Origin: Candidatus Obscuribacterales bacterium
GTDB lineage: Bacteria > Cyanobacteriota > Vampirovibrionia > Obscuribacterales > Obscuribacteraceae
Length of the DNA: 64,000 bases
Assembly (NCBI GenBank): GCA_020050835.1
Contig: JAGVKB010000120.1
Span: 1 to 64,000, forward strand
Direction of reading: 5' to 3'
In this document: in pieces, positions 7,503-17,223 of the stretch
Numbering within the stretch: position 1 is the first letter of the stretch
How the letters are laid out: each line of letters starts with the position of its first letter
Position numbers and translations under genes: made by a program
The notes under the pieces: generated by a model
What the model saw: the letters and a program-made list of their open reading frames with translations, nothing else
Database searches by the model: none
What the model was told of the DNA's origin: nothing

Positions 7503-9113
7503 CTAATGCAGATTGGTGTTCAGCGAGCTGGTCTGCGGAGCATTTTGCAGGAGCGAAGCAAACTGCTGCGTGAGCACCAGCTTGGCTGTCTTGCGCTTGT
7601 CCTGAAGCCAGTTGTTTACGATCTGCTGCTTCTTCTGCTGCAGCAAAAGCTCTCTTAATTGCGGCTTGATCTCAGCCAGCGAAGCGATGCCAGCTCCCTC
7701 GTGAGCGGTCACTTTCACGACATGATATCCCAGTGCGCTCTGCACCAATCCCCCGTATACCTCACCTGACTTCAACGGCCAGATCGCCTTAGAGAATTCG
7801 GGGATCAATTGCTCCTTGTCCTGATAGCCCATATCCCCACCGTTCTTGGTCTTTTTCACCTGCATATCGTCGGATAGCGTATTGGCCAGTTCGGCAAAGT
7901 TTTTGCCTTGCTTGGCCATGGTCAAAATGGCGGTGGCCTTCTGACGCTGGACCTCCATCACTTGTTTGACCTTATCATCAAGCTCCTTGCCTTCCAGCTT
8001 CGGATTCTCTTTCTTGATTTGCGAGCGGACGCTCTGCACACCGCCGGAATCGATATTCGGAGCAGCAACGATGATCTGACTCATCCGAATTCTCTCTTTG
8101 TGTTGAAATTTGCTCTTGTTCTGGTCGTAGAACGATTGCAGATCTTGATCGGAGACAGCGGCTCGAGTCTGGATCTTCTCCATCATCAGCTTGGAAAGCT
8201 CATTTTTGACGATCTCCTGGTGCAGGTCCTCCGCCGTCAACTTGGTGGCATCGGACAGAAGCTTGAAATCGGGAGTATGTTTGAACTCCACATAATGATT
8301 CATCGCCTTGCCGGCCATTCCGGCCTGCTTGGCATAGCTCGCCAGCAGTTCGCGATTGACCAGATCGTTTAACAACGATTGCTGCAAGACGGCATTGACG
8401 GTCTTAACCGCCACGCCCACTTCGCTAATCTCCTGATCGAATTGCGCCTTCGTCAGATTTTGCGATTTGAGGAACTTCTGGAAGCCGGCTTCGTCAGGCG
8501 CTTTCGCTTTGTGAGCGGCAGCCAGAAGCTTAGCCTTTTCGTCAGGCGTCAAGGAGATCTTCATTTGTTTGGCCTGATTCAAGAGGTTGGCACGCAGCAT
8601 CGGATTATTCATCGCCAACGATTCGAGTTGCACCTGCTGCATCTTGAACATGCGCCGGTATTCGCCTACCGTAACCGGAGTTCCCGAAACGGTCAGGATC
8701 ACCATCTCCGGTCCGAGATTATCCACGTTGACATTCTGCTGTGCGGGATTCGCTTTTGGTGCGGCATTTTCCGCGGACGGATTGCTGGCCAGCTCTGTCT
8801 TCGGCGCTTCCTTAGCCGTCTGGGCCAGCGGCTGCTCCTTGCCTGTGGCGGAAGTCGCGCTTGCAGTCGGCTTTTCTGCTGATTCGGTCTCGGCAGAATC
8901 GGCCGAACCGGATTCGGCAGTGTTGGCCGTCGACCCGCCGGTGGCCGATGCTGATTGAGAATTCTGAGAATCCGCTGTTTCCGCCGGCTTAGCCGCCTCG
9001 GTCTTGGTGCCGGTCGAGCTGTCCGTCTTGGCGCTCTCCGGTGCCTTCGAGCAACCTGATACCAGCCCTGCGATCGAAACCGAGATTGCCAGCCAAGCAA
9101 ATTTCTTGTTCAT
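7503..9113 (-). CDS. Exported lipoprotein peptidyl-prolyl isomerase (SurA/PrsA type)
   Basis: 536 residues. A lipoprotein signal (LVSGC, lipid-modified C21) is followed by an Ala/Ser/Thr/Glu-rich linker of about 95 residues that must be disordered. A SurA-N-like helical domain (about 130-340) follows, then a parvulin domain (about 345-460: RIRMSQIIV, FAELANTLSDD, GGDMGYQDKEQLIPEF, GYHVVKVT). It should help fold secreted and outer-membrane proteins from the outer leaflet of the inner membrane or the inner leaflet of the outer membrane. The gene begins 37 bp after mfd on the same strand, so it is probably co-transcribed; mfd next to a surA/prsA-like gene is a known arrangement. Given the exported proteins in this window it has plausible clients. 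Confidence 0.92.
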   Translation of the reverse strand: MNKKFAWLAISVSIAGLVSGCSKAPESAKTDSSTGTKTEAAKPAETADSQNSQSASATGGSTANTAESGSADSAETESAEKPTASATSATGKEQPLAQTAKEAPKTELASNPSAENAAPKANPAQQNVNVDNLGPEMVILTVSGTPVTVGEYRRMFKMQQVQLESLAMNNPMLRANLLNQAKQMKISLTPDEKAKLLAAAHKAKAPDEAGFQKFLKSQNLTKAQFDQEISEVGVAVKTVNAVLQQSLLNDLVNRELLASYAKQAGMAGKAMNHYVEFKHTPDFKLLSDATKLTAEDLHQEIVKNELSKLMMEKIQTRAAVSDQDLQSFYDQNKSKFQHKERIRMSQIIVAAPNIDSGGVQSVRSQIKKENPKLEGKELDDKVKQVMEVQRQKATAILTMAKQGKNFAELANTLSDDMQVKKTKNGGDMGYQDKEQLIPEFSKAIWPLKSGEVYGGLVQSALGYHVVKVTAHEGAGIASLAEIKPQLRELLLQQKKQQIVNNWLQDKRKTAKLVLTQQFASLLQNAPQTSSLNTNLH

Positions 9114-9150
9114 TTAACTCAATTCCTGTACTGTTGAATGATCCGCATGT

Positions 9151-12100
9151 CTAAACGGCTCTCGGTTGCTGATAAGCAACCATCGCACTTAACAACTCCT
9201 CGAGCAAAGAGAGCTGCTCTTCCGGCGTCAGCCCATGTGACCGGACAAGAATATAAGGCGACGAGCCGTGTCCGCCTGCAATTCCCGGTTTGTAAGTGGT
9301 GCGACTGGCCAGGTGCTTGGGCAGCCGCGACTGAACCGGCAGCCACTGCTGCAAGCGGAAATCAACCGACAATCTCACGCCGGACATGTCCGGCTTGATT
9401 GCGCTTACTCCTGCCCGATAAGCGGTCAGGCGGAGGCGCACGACTGCCACCAACTGCTGAGTCTCAATCGGCAGCGCACCGAAACGATCGCGCCATTCTT
9501 CAGTGAGCAGCTGCAGATCGCGTTCGGCTTTGACATCAGCCAGTCGCTTGTACTCAATCAACTTCTGCTCGTTGTCGGCGATGTATGTTTCCGGAATATA
9601 GGCGGTGACATTGATGTCCACCTGCGTATCCGACTCCGGTGCGACCGCCTCGCCCTTCAATTCAGCAACCGACTCTTCCAGGAGTTTGCAATAAAGATCG
9701 AATCCGACAGCCACCATGTGACCATGCTGCTCCGATCCCAATATATTGCCAACCCCTCTGATCTCCATGTCTCTGAGCGCAATCTGATAGCCCGAGCCGA
9801 GACTGGTGAATTCTCTAATCGCCTTCAGGCGGCCCTGGGCGGATTCGGACAGGACTTTGTCAGGCCGATACAGGCAATAGCAGTATGCTTGCGTATCGCT
9901 GCGTCCGACCCGGCCACGCAGCTGGTACAACTGGGCAAGACCGAGCTTATCCGCCTCATCCATGATGATCGTGTTGACGTTTGGAATGTCCAGCCCGGAT
10001 TCAATAATCGCCGTGCAAACAAGTATATCCATCTGGTGCGCGGCGAAATCAAGCATGACATTTTCGAGGTCGCGCTCCTGCATCTGTCCGTGCCCGATGG
10101 CGATCCGCGCTTCCGGAATGAGCGTCTTAAGCTCCATCGCGATACTCTCGATATTCTCCACGCGATTGTGCAGGAAATAGACCTGACCACCGCGCTCCAG
10201 CTCGTGCAAAATAGCCGTGCGGACAAGCGCCGGCTTGTACTCGCCGATGTAGGTCTTAATTGGAGTGCGGTTGATCGGCGGCGTGTTGATCAAAGACATG
10301 TCGCGCGCGCCGGAAAGAGCCATGTGCAACGTCCGTGGAATCGGCGTGGCTGACATGGTCAAGATATCGACCATGACGCGCAGCTGCTTGAGCTTCTCCT
10401 TGTGAGCGACGCCGAAGCGCTGCTCTTCGTCAATCACCACCAGTCCGAGATCTTTAAAAGCGATATCCTTCTGAAGCAAACGATGCGTTCCAACTACGAC
10501 ATCGCATTCTCCATTAGACAGCCTTCCCACTACTTCTCTTTGCTCGCGAGCGGTGCGAAAGCGGCTGAGCAATCCCACTCTGATCGGATACGCGGCAAAA
10601 CGCTCGGTCATCGTGTTGAAGTGCTGCTGAGCCAGGATTGTCGTCGGCACCAGAATCGCCGCCTGCTTGCCGGACATGATTGTTTTGAAAATTGCCCGAA
10701 TCGCTACTTCCGTCTTGCCGAATCCCACATCGCCGCAGATCAGTCTGTCCATCGGCTTGATCGATTCAAGATCGCGTTTGGTATCGACGATCGCCTGCCA
10801 TTGATCGGGAGTTTCATCGTAGGGAAACGCTTCTTCCATCTCGAACTGCCAGGGTGTGTCAGGATTACAGGCGAACCCTTCCTGCTTGGCACGCATGGCA
10901 TAAAGATTGACGAGGTCTTCGGCCACCTGCTTGACGGAGCGCTTGACGCGCCGTTTAGTCGACTCCCATTCGGCGCCGCCCATCCGGGAGAGACGCGGAG
11001 CGGCATCTCCGGCACCACGATAGCGAGAGAGCAGATTGATCTGATCAACCGGTACGTACAAGCGGTCGTCGCCGGAGTATTGAATCGTCAGATACTCGCG
11101 CAACTGCTTGTCGACAGTGATGCGTTGAGTTCCGACAAATTGCCCGATCCCTTGTTTGACGTGTACGACATAATCACCGACTTTGAGATCGGCAACCGAT
11201 GTAAACCGCTCATACGGCTTCTCCGAAGCTGGACGCCTGTACATCACCGGCTTTTTCTTCTGTCCGAACAGTTCGGCGTCAGTCACCGATACGATCCGCA
11301 CGTCCACCAGCCTGAAGCCGCCGGAGAATCCGAACCTGGTTAACCAGACTTCGTTCATGTCTTGGCGATAGCGGGTTCCATCTTTATCGACGCCCACGCC
11401 TTGCACGGCATCGCTCAGCAATGTACCGGCCGCCGGACTGTCAGAACTCTTGACCTCCTCTTGCCCTGCCAGATAGACTGCCGGACAATCCCATTCCTTG
11501 AGGATTCCCATGATGCGCTGCGGCTGCTCGGTGGAAACCACTACGCGATAGCCTTCGCGTTTCCACTGCCGCACCTTTTCTACGAACTGCTGCATCTGGC
11601 TGTTGAAGCGTTCGATGCCATGACAATCGAACATCACCGACGGCAGCGCACCATCACCATCTTCAACTGTCGGCAAAGTGGAGAGAAACGCCCGTTGTTT
11701 CGTGCTCATCTTCTCAGCCAGCTCCTTGCAGCTGAGATGAAGCGCGCGCGGCAACGGCAGCAACCGGCCTTCAGATAATCCCTCATCGAAAGCCTTATCA
11801 AATTTGTCTTGCAAGGAGTTAAGAGTGGCGTTTACCGAATCCCATTCGTCATACAAAACCAGTGCGTTATCCGGGAAATAGTCCACCAATGTCACGAACT
11901 TTTCGTGGACATAAGGGGCGTAATACTCGGCTGATTCAAGATACTGTCCGGCGGCGAGCAGCGGCAGTTCGTTATTCATCACCGCTTTCAAAGTGTCGGC
12001 TGATTCATCGCCGAGCTGCTCAATCGCTCTGTCGGCAACCGCCGTCAATTTTTGACTGAGCTCCTCGCCATTATCCAGGACGATCCAGAATCGCGGCGTA

Positions 12101-12789
12101 ACCGAAGCCTGTGACAGCTCTTCGATCGAGCGCTGGCTCTCGACGTTGAATACGCGAATCGACTCGACTTCGTCATCAAACAGCTCCACCCGAATCGGCG
12201 GACCGGATGCCGGAAAGATGTCGACGATATCGCCGCGCACGCTAAATTCGCCGCGCAGCGTCACCAGGTTCTCTCGGACATAGCCCAGGCGAACCAGCAC
12301 AGCCGACAGCTCGTCTCGATTGATCTGCCCGCCGACTTTAAGCGGCAGTGTGTGCTTGATTAAGGTCTCGCGGTCCAATACACGCTGCACGAGCGCCCGG
12401 GCCGGAACTATTACGAAGAACGGCTGCTCCGGAGAGGCTGCGATGTGCTTGAGCACTTCGAGCTGGCCGCTGACGGTGTCGGCGCTGCTTAGAACCTGTT
12501 CATAGGGCGATACTTCGGAAGCCGGATAGAAGTAGACCGGGTACCGACAGAGGTTGACGATCTCCTGGTAATAGCGAGTGGCCTGGTGATTGTCGGCCGC
12601 CACCAGAAAGAACGGCCGCTTTACTTCATGGAGCAAGAGCGACAGTATGAGCGACTTTGCCGAATCAGACAGCCCAGAAATGTGCACTTCGGACTGGGAC
12701 GCTCGAGCGGTTCGAGCCAGCAACCGAGCGTACTGAGGACAGTCGAGAAACCTTTGATGAAGTTGGGATGCCAGAACGTTATCGCGCAT
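9151..12789 (-). CDS. mfd: Transcription-repair coupling factor
   Basis: 1212 residues, slightly above the usual 1150. It removes stalled RNA polymerase from damaged DNA and recruits UvrA. Domains: UvrB-like N-terminal modules (1-330), polymerase-interacting CarD-like module (about 545-605, VGDYVVHVKQGIGQFVG), SF2 translocase with Walker A GDVGFGKTE, Walker B DEEQRFG and MSATPIPRT, helicase second lobe with HNRVENI and ESGLDIPNVNT, then a QLRGRVGRSDTQAYCY motif and the C-terminal TRCF domain. All catalytic motifs are intact. Divergent from the downstream TPR gene. The ATG at 12789 fits the normal N-terminus. Confidence 0.98.
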   Translation of the reverse strand: MRDNVLASQLHQRFLDCPQYARLLARTARASQSEVHISGLSDSAKSLILSLLLHEVKRPFFLVAADNHQATRYYQEIVNLCRYPVYFYPASEVSPYEQVLSSADTVSGQLEVLKHIAASPEQPFFVIVPARALVQRVLDRETLIKHTLPLKVGGQINRDELSAVLVRLGYVRENLVTLRGEFSVRGDIVDIFPASGPPIRVELFDDEVESIRVFNVESQRSIEELSQASVTPRFWIVLDNGEELSQKLTAVADRAIEQLGDESADTLKAVMNNELPLLAAGQYLESAEYYAPYVHEKFVTLVDYFPDNALVLYDEWDSVNATLNSLQDKFDKAFDEGLSEGRLLPLPRALHLSCKELAEKMSTKQRAFLSTLPTVEDGDGALPSVMFDCHGIERFNSQMQQFVEKVRQWKREGYRVVVSTEQPQRIMGILKEWDCPAVYLAGQEEVKSSDSPAAGTLLSDAVQGVGVDKDGTRYRQDMNEVWLTRFGFSGGFRLVDVRIVSVTDAELFGQKKKPVMYRRPASEKPYERFTSVADLKVGDYVVHVKQGIGQFVGTQRITVDKQLREYLTIQYSGDDRLYVPVDQINLLSRYRGAGDAAPRLSRMGGAEWESTKRRVKRSVKQVAEDLVNLYAMRAKQEGFACNPDTPWQFEMEEAFPYDETPDQWQAIVDTKRDLESIKPMDRLICGDVGFGKTEVAIRAIFKTIMSGKQAAILVPTTILAQQHFNTMTERFAAYPIRVGLLSRFRTAREQREVVGRLSNGECDVVVGTHRLLQKDIAFKDLGLVVIDEEQRFGVAHKEKLKQLRVMVDILTMSATPIPRTLHMALSGARDMSLINTPPINRTPIKTYIGEYKPALVRTAILHELERGGQVYFLHNRVENIESIAMELKTLIPEARIAIGHGQMQERDLENVMLDFAAHQMDILVCTAIIESGLDIPNVNTIIMDEADKLGLAQLYQLRGRVGRSDTQAYCYCLYRPDKVLSESAQGRLKAIREFTSLGSGYQIALRDMEIRGVGNILGSEQHGHMVAVGFDLYCKLLEESVAELKGEAVAPESDTQVDINVTAYIPETYIADNEQKLIEYKRLADVKAERDLQLLTEEWRDRFGALPIETQQLVAVVRLRLTAYRAGVSAIKPDMSGVRLSVDFRLQQWLPVQSRLPKHLASRTTYKPGIAGGHGSSPYILVRSHGLTPEEQLSLLEELLSAMVAYQQPRAV

Positions 12790-12959
12790 TTCGAAATGGA
12801 CAGACTGACCCCTTCTCGATATAGCCGAGCCGGGATCTTGATGGGATTGACGATCCTCTTGCCGACCTGATTGCGACAGTAATGCGCGGTTTAGCGGGCA
12901 GGAGATCCTATAGATCCTAGCATAAGAGACAGCAGCGTTTCGCCCGCAGCGGTGCTAAC

Positions 12960-14378
12960 ATGAGCCATGTGCCAAGTTTGAAACATTATCAATTAATATT
13001 GGCAAACGGCCGGATGCAATCGGCCTCATCTATCTTCGCTCTAGCAGCATTTCTTTTAATTTCCGCTTCTCTCTCCTTACAAGTTTGTGACCCGTTCATT
13101 GCACCGGCGGCCGCTGAAAAAGGACACGACCAAAAGGTCTGGTCGAAGTTGGAAAGCGGCGCGGCCCACCTCAGACAGGGAGAGCTCGAAGCAGCTCGTC
13201 TGGATTTTGAAGCAGCTTTGCGAATCGAAAGCGATTGTTACCAGGCTTTGAACAACATCGGACTTTGTTACATGCGGCAAGGGCAGCTGGACAAAGCAGC
13301 CGATCAGTTTCGCCGGGCGCTCAAGGTCAACCCCACCTACGTCGGAAGCCTGAACAATCTCGGCATAGTCAATTATCTGCAAGGTCATTTCGAAGCAGCA
13401 GCCATCTTCTACCAGCAGGCTCTGGCGCTGTCTCATAACAAGGATGCGGAGATCCACACCAATCTTGCCAATGCCTTACGCGACAAGGGCGACAATGCCG
13501 GTGCGATCGATCACTATCGGCAGTCCATCAGGCTTCAGCCGGATTACGCCCCCGCTTACAACAACCTCGGTTTGACCTTGCTCTCGCTTCATCGGGAGCA
13601 GGAAGCAGCAGTCGAGGTTACGAAGGCGATCAAGCTTAAGCCGAGTTATGCCGAAGCCTACTACAACCTCGGACTGATTCGCAAAGCGCTCAACCAGACA
13701 GCAGAAGCGAAAGCCGCCTTCGAGGATTCATTAAAATATGAAACGAATCTTTCATATGCAGAGGCCACCCGCAAAATAATCGGCGAATTGAGTTTGCCTA
13801 CCGGCACGGAGAGTCACCTCAATCGAGGCTACCAGCTGCTGGAGAAGAATGATTGGTCGGGCGCCGAATCCGAGTTTCAAGCTGCGTTAAAAATCTCTCC
13901 GGACAAAGCGGTCGCCTGGAACAATCTTGGTTTGGCGCTTTCGCAACAACGAAAGGACCGCGAAGCGATTACTGCCTACAACAAAGCACTCGCCCTTAAG
14001 AAGGGCACATTCGCCGCTGCCCATTACAATCTCGGTCAGGTTTTGCGTGCGCTTGGCGATGCCGCCGGAGCAGAGAAGGCATTCCGAATGGCGATCAAAG
14101 ACAGCAACGGCACTCATGCCTACGCTCACATCGCGCTCGGTGTTCTGCTGAAGAGCAGAGGTGACCTCAAGGCTGCCGTGCAAAACTACAAGCTGGCAAT
14201 CCTGCAGTCCGGCGATACACTGCCGGTGGTGCACTACAATTTGGCGCTGGCACTCGAGCACATGGAGTCAACCCGTGATGCAGTGCACGAGTACCAGATA
14301 TATCTTACTCAGTCTCCCAGAGGCTTAAACGCCGACAGCGCCCGGGAGCGCCTGCGTCGCCTCGGTATCAGTATGTAG
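12960..14378 (+). CDS. Exported TPR-repeat protein
   Basis: 472 residues. A hydrophobic stretch (about 22-45) ending APAAAEKG looks like a signal peptide or N-terminal anchor. The ATG at 13014 would give a shorter signal peptide but has no better ribosome site. The rest is about eleven 34-residue TPR units (for example YQALNNIGLCYMRQGQLDKA, YNNLGLTLLSLHREQEAA, WNNLGLALSQQRKDREA). The repeats end 20 residues before the C-terminus and no catalytic domain is attached, so it is probably a periplasmic scaffold for protein-protein contacts. Divergent from mfd, about 100 bp before mnmA. Partner unknown. Confidence 0.85.
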   Translation: MSHVPSLKHYQLILANGRMQSASSIFALAAFLLISASLSLQVCDPFIAPAAAEKGHDQKVWSKLESGAAHLRQGELEAARLDFEAALRIESDCYQALNNIGLCYMRQGQLDKAADQFRRALKVNPTYVGSLNNLGIVNYLQGHFEAAAIFYQQALALSHNKDAEIHTNLANALRDKGDNAGAIDHYRQSIRLQPDYAPAYNNLGLTLLSLHREQEAAVEVTKAIKLKPSYAEAYYNLGLIRKALNQTAEAKAAFEDSLKYETNLSYAEATRKIIGELSLPTGTESHLNRGYQLLEKNDWSGAESEFQAALKISPDKAVAWNNLGLALSQQRKDREAITAYNKALALKKGTFAAAHYNLGQVLRALGDAAGAEKAFRMAIKDSNGTHAYAHIALGVLLKSRGDLKAAVQNYKLAILQSGDTLPVVHYNLALALEHMESTRDAVHEYQIYLTQSPRGLNADSARERLRRLGISM

Positions 14379-14414
14379 CCTTAAGTTTCGCCGGCCCGGA
14401 TGACGAGGTCGTGT

Positions 14415-14454
14415 TATGATTATTCCCTTGATAACCGGCCGGACCAGGCCGGTT
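14415..14454 (+). promoter_or_regulatory. Extended -10 promoter and leader hairpin before mnmA
   Basis: TGTTATGAT contains an extended -10 (TG-n-TATGAT; hexamer 14415-14420), with no clear -35. A perfect palindrome (AACCGGCC, 6-base loop, GGCCGGTT; 14433-14454) starts about 6 bp after the predicted transcription start and ends 10 bp before the mnmA ribosome site AAAGGAG. The 8-bp G/C-rich stem could affect translation or RNA stability. Confidence 0.4.
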
Positions 14455-14476
14455 TCGGGTGTTGAAAGGAGCGAAA

Positions 14477-15637
14477 TTGGACTTGGACATCACTGCCGAC
14501 GATCATCCGAAGATGCCAACGGAGGCCGAGGTAGCGTCCTGCTTTGCCGCCTCCGCCCACAAGGAAGTGAAGCCAGCCGTCAGCGGTAAGACAAGAGTAT
14601 CCGTCCTGATGAGCGGCGGCGTGGACAGCAGTACGACGGCGCTTCTGCTCAAACAGGCCGGATACGATGTTGTCGGCGTGACCGGTTGGCTAATCAAATC
14701 CGGCAGCCGCTGTTGCGATACCGGCATGATTGACGCCGCCAAGGTCGCTGAGCAGCTGGGTATAGATCATCACGCTGTCGACTTGCGCGAAATGTTCAAG
14801 CACCAGATTATCGACCAGTTTCACGAGTCATATGCTGTCGGCAAGACCCCTCTGCCCTGCAGCCTTTGCAATACACTTGTAAAGTGGGGAGCGCTCTTTC
14901 AGTACAGCAAAAAGGTGCTGGCGGCGGACTATATCGCCACCGGCCACTATGCTCGTGTTGTCCAGAAGGAAGATGGCGCTGCGCTGGCAAGAGCGTTAGA
15001 TCGCACCAAGGATCAGTCTTATGTGCTCTGGGGATTAACAAGAGATCAACTTCAATCGACTCTGCTGCCGCTCGGCGACTATACAAAGGAAGAGATCAGG
15101 AAGGTAGCCAGCGAGCACGAGCTCGCTTCAGCGAACCGCCCTGACAGCCAAGATCTCTGCTTCATTCCCAAAGGCACGACAGCGCAGGAGTATCTCGCCC
15201 AATTTCTCGACGAACAGCCCGGACCGCTCGTTGACGCGGTAACCGGCGCGCTGGTAGGCGAGCACAAAGGCACTCACAACTTCACAGTCGGGCAGCGGCG
15301 AGGAATCGGGTTGTCCACGCCGGAGCCGGTATATGTAACGCATATCGATCCGGAATCGCGAACTGTCTATGTCGGTCCGAAAGAGGCGCTCTTGCGCCCG
15401 GATTTGACTGCATCGCAAGTTAACTGGCTGGTGGCCGAGCCGCCGACCGAACCGTTTCATGCGCTTGCCAAGATAAGATACAACAGCGCCACCGTGAAGG
15501 CGATGGTCTACCCGCTGCCCGATGCAGCAGTCCGTGTAGTTTTTGAAGATCCGCAACCAGCCGTGACTCCAGGGCAGGTACTGGGTATATATGATGAGTC
15601 CGATACTTTTCTGACTGGCGGCGGCTGGATTGACTAA
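14477..15637 (+). CDS. mnmA: tRNA-specific 2-thiouridylase
   Basis: Transfers sulphur to C2 of the wobble uridine of Lys, Glu and Gln tRNAs. The PP-loop is VLMSGGVDSS. The first catalytic cysteine lies in PLPCSLCN and the second in DSQDLCFIPKG. FTVGQRRGIG is the family signature, and the C-terminal barrel ends TGGGWID. The insertion GSRCCDTGMIDAA and the KTPLPCSLCN variant resemble cyanobacterial MnmA as I remember it. The frame opens at GTG 14459, but TTG 14477 is preferred because AAAGGAG lies 5 bp upstream. About 40 extra residues precede the PP-loop region compared with E. coli. A hairpin sits in the leader. Confidence 0.95.
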   Translation: MDLDITADDHPKMPTEAEVASCFAASAHKEVKPAVSGKTRVSVLMSGGVDSSTTALLLKQAGYDVVGVTGWLIKSGSRCCDTGMIDAAKVAEQLGIDHHAVDLREMFKHQIIDQFHESYAVGKTPLPCSLCNTLVKWGALFQYSKKVLAADYIATGHYARVVQKEDGAALARALDRTKDQSYVLWGLTRDQLQSTLLPLGDYTKEEIRKVASEHELASANRPDSQDLCFIPKGTTAQEYLAQFLDEQPGPLVDAVTGALVGEHKGTHNFTVGQRRGIGLSTPEPVYVTHIDPESRTVYVGPKEALLRPDLTASQVNWLVAEPPTEPFHALAKIRYNSATVKAMVYPLPDAAVRVVFEDPQPAVTPGQVLGIYDESDTFLTGGGWID

Positions 15638-15782
15638 ATAATTTGCAGTTAAGGCTGCGATGATTTTATAATCAAGTCAGGGCTGAATGGTGTTGGCGCA
15701 AGGATCTGACAGCGCTTACCTCAGCGGTAAGCTCGGTACAACTGCGTTTCCAGCGTGACTGAGATGGGGAATCCAAGCAAGC

Positions 15783-17078
15783 ATGAAAAACTTTCTCTTC
15801 ACTGTTTCTCTAGTACTGATTTCGTTTTTCGTACCTGCCTGCGATCGAGTATCCGCCCGCGGATTAGCAACAACCGTAACTCCAGGACTGCACCACACAA
15901 ACATTCCTGTCCGGCACCGCTCAGCCCATCGCACACGGCAGCACAGCACCAGTTCGCGCAACCGCGAGCGAACAGTCACGCAATATCTCGGGCGCAAGCG
16001 GCGAGAAGTGCTGGTCACAAGCCACCACGCACGACAACATAAGACCAAGCATCACCGAGTTCGGCACGTCGCCGCTTCGCGCCATGCCTATCCGATGAAT
16101 TTCTTCATGCTCAAAGCACCGGAATTCGATCGCACTCCATTGCCGACAGAGCTATCGCAACGTATTCATAACCAGTTCGTCCAGGGCACGGCCGACGGAT
16201 TTTCACCGCGTGCGCTCGTGAGAGCAGGCATCGTCGGATACTTCCCGATGCGCGGTGGTATCTTCTGGCGGCGCGAACCGGTGAAATACATCGTCGTTCA
16301 TTCCACTGAAACCGGGCGGCCAATGGGTGCGACGCGCGTGATCGACAGCTGGAGCTCGGGCGGTCGCAGACATGCCGGCGCTCAATACGTGGTCGACCGC
16401 GACGGCAGTATCTTCCAAGCCGTAGACCCCGATCTCGCCACAGTGCACGTCAATATATTCAAGACGCTGCCCGGGATCAATAACGACAACACTGTCGGCA
16501 TCGAAATGTGTCACGCCGGCAGCCAGAATTATCCGACCGAGTTGAGAGAATCAGTGCTGAGGCTGGTTACTTATCTGCAAGAGCGCTACAAAGTGGCCGA
16601 CGAAAACATCATAACGCATCGCTACGCACAGCAGGGAGATCATACCGACCCGGTCGCCTTCGACTTTAACGGCTTTCTCCTGCAACAAAAGCGCTTTCAC
16701 ATGCAAGCTGTCGCCAGTCGCATGAACAAGGCCAATGAAGAGCTCGCCAGATTGACACCGGACAGCGGATTGCAAGCCACAGTTTACATGCAACCGCATG
16801 GTGCGCTTTCCGAAAAGCAGCCGGCGGCAACCGAGCAAGCCAACCCGGCAGAATCGACAACAATCATTCAAGAGAGCAAAGTATCGGGCAAAGTGGTCAA
16901 CACCGTCCAATCGGCGCCGGCCGAACAACCGGAACAAGCGATGCACTCGTCTTCGACCAAGCAACGACTACAGCCGGCTTTGCGCGGGCCGATTGAGATG
17001 GACCCTCAATCAGCAACGATTTTCAACGCGCCAGCGCAGCCAGCCGAGCCCACCCAAGAGACAGCGCCTAATCACTGA
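15783..17078 (+). CDS. Exported N-acetylmuramoyl-L-alanine amidase (Amidase_2)
   Basis: 431 residues. Signal sequence 1-19 ending VPAC, a borderline lipobox, so it may be a lipoprotein. A His/Arg-rich low-complexity region (about 30-95) is followed by an Amidase_2 / PGRP-type domain (about 150-300): zinc ligands in IVVHSTE and ITHRYAQQGDHTDP, plus HAGAQYVVDRDGSI and NTVGIEM. It should cut the amide bond between MurNAc and the stem peptide in peptidoglycan recycling, division or remodelling. The last 130 residues are Gln/Pro/Ala-rich and disordered-looking. GGGGA precedes the ATG. Stands alone between mnmA and the minus-strand thpR end. Confidence 0.9.
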   Translation: MKNFLFTVSLVLISFFVPACDRVSARGLATTVTPGLHHTNIPVRHRSAHRTRQHSTSSRNRERTVTQYLGRKRREVLVTSHHARQHKTKHHRVRHVAASRHAYPMNFFMLKAPEFDRTPLPTELSQRIHNQFVQGTADGFSPRALVRAGIVGYFPMRGGIFWRREPVKYIVVHSTETGRPMGATRVIDSWSSGGRRHAGAQYVVDRDGSIFQAVDPDLATVHVNIFKTLPGINNDNTVGIEMCHAGSQNYPTELRESVLRLVTYLQERYKVADENIITHRYAQQGDHTDPVAFDFNGFLLQQKRFHMQAVASRMNKANEELARLTPDSGLQATVYMQPHGALSEKQPAATEQANPAESTTIIQESKVSGKVVNTVQSAPAEQPEQAMHSSSTKQRLQPALRGPIEMDPQSATIFNAPAQPAEPTQETAPNH

Positions 17079-17223
17079 GTTAAGTTGCCTGCTCCGCCGG
17101 CATCTAGATCTAATGCCGTTCAGATAATAGGCATGCAAAACCCGGGAGCGCCGGACAGATAAATCATTAGCCGCAAGACCCGAAAGTTAATATGATCGAT
17201 CCTCAGAAGCGAGTACATCAGTC

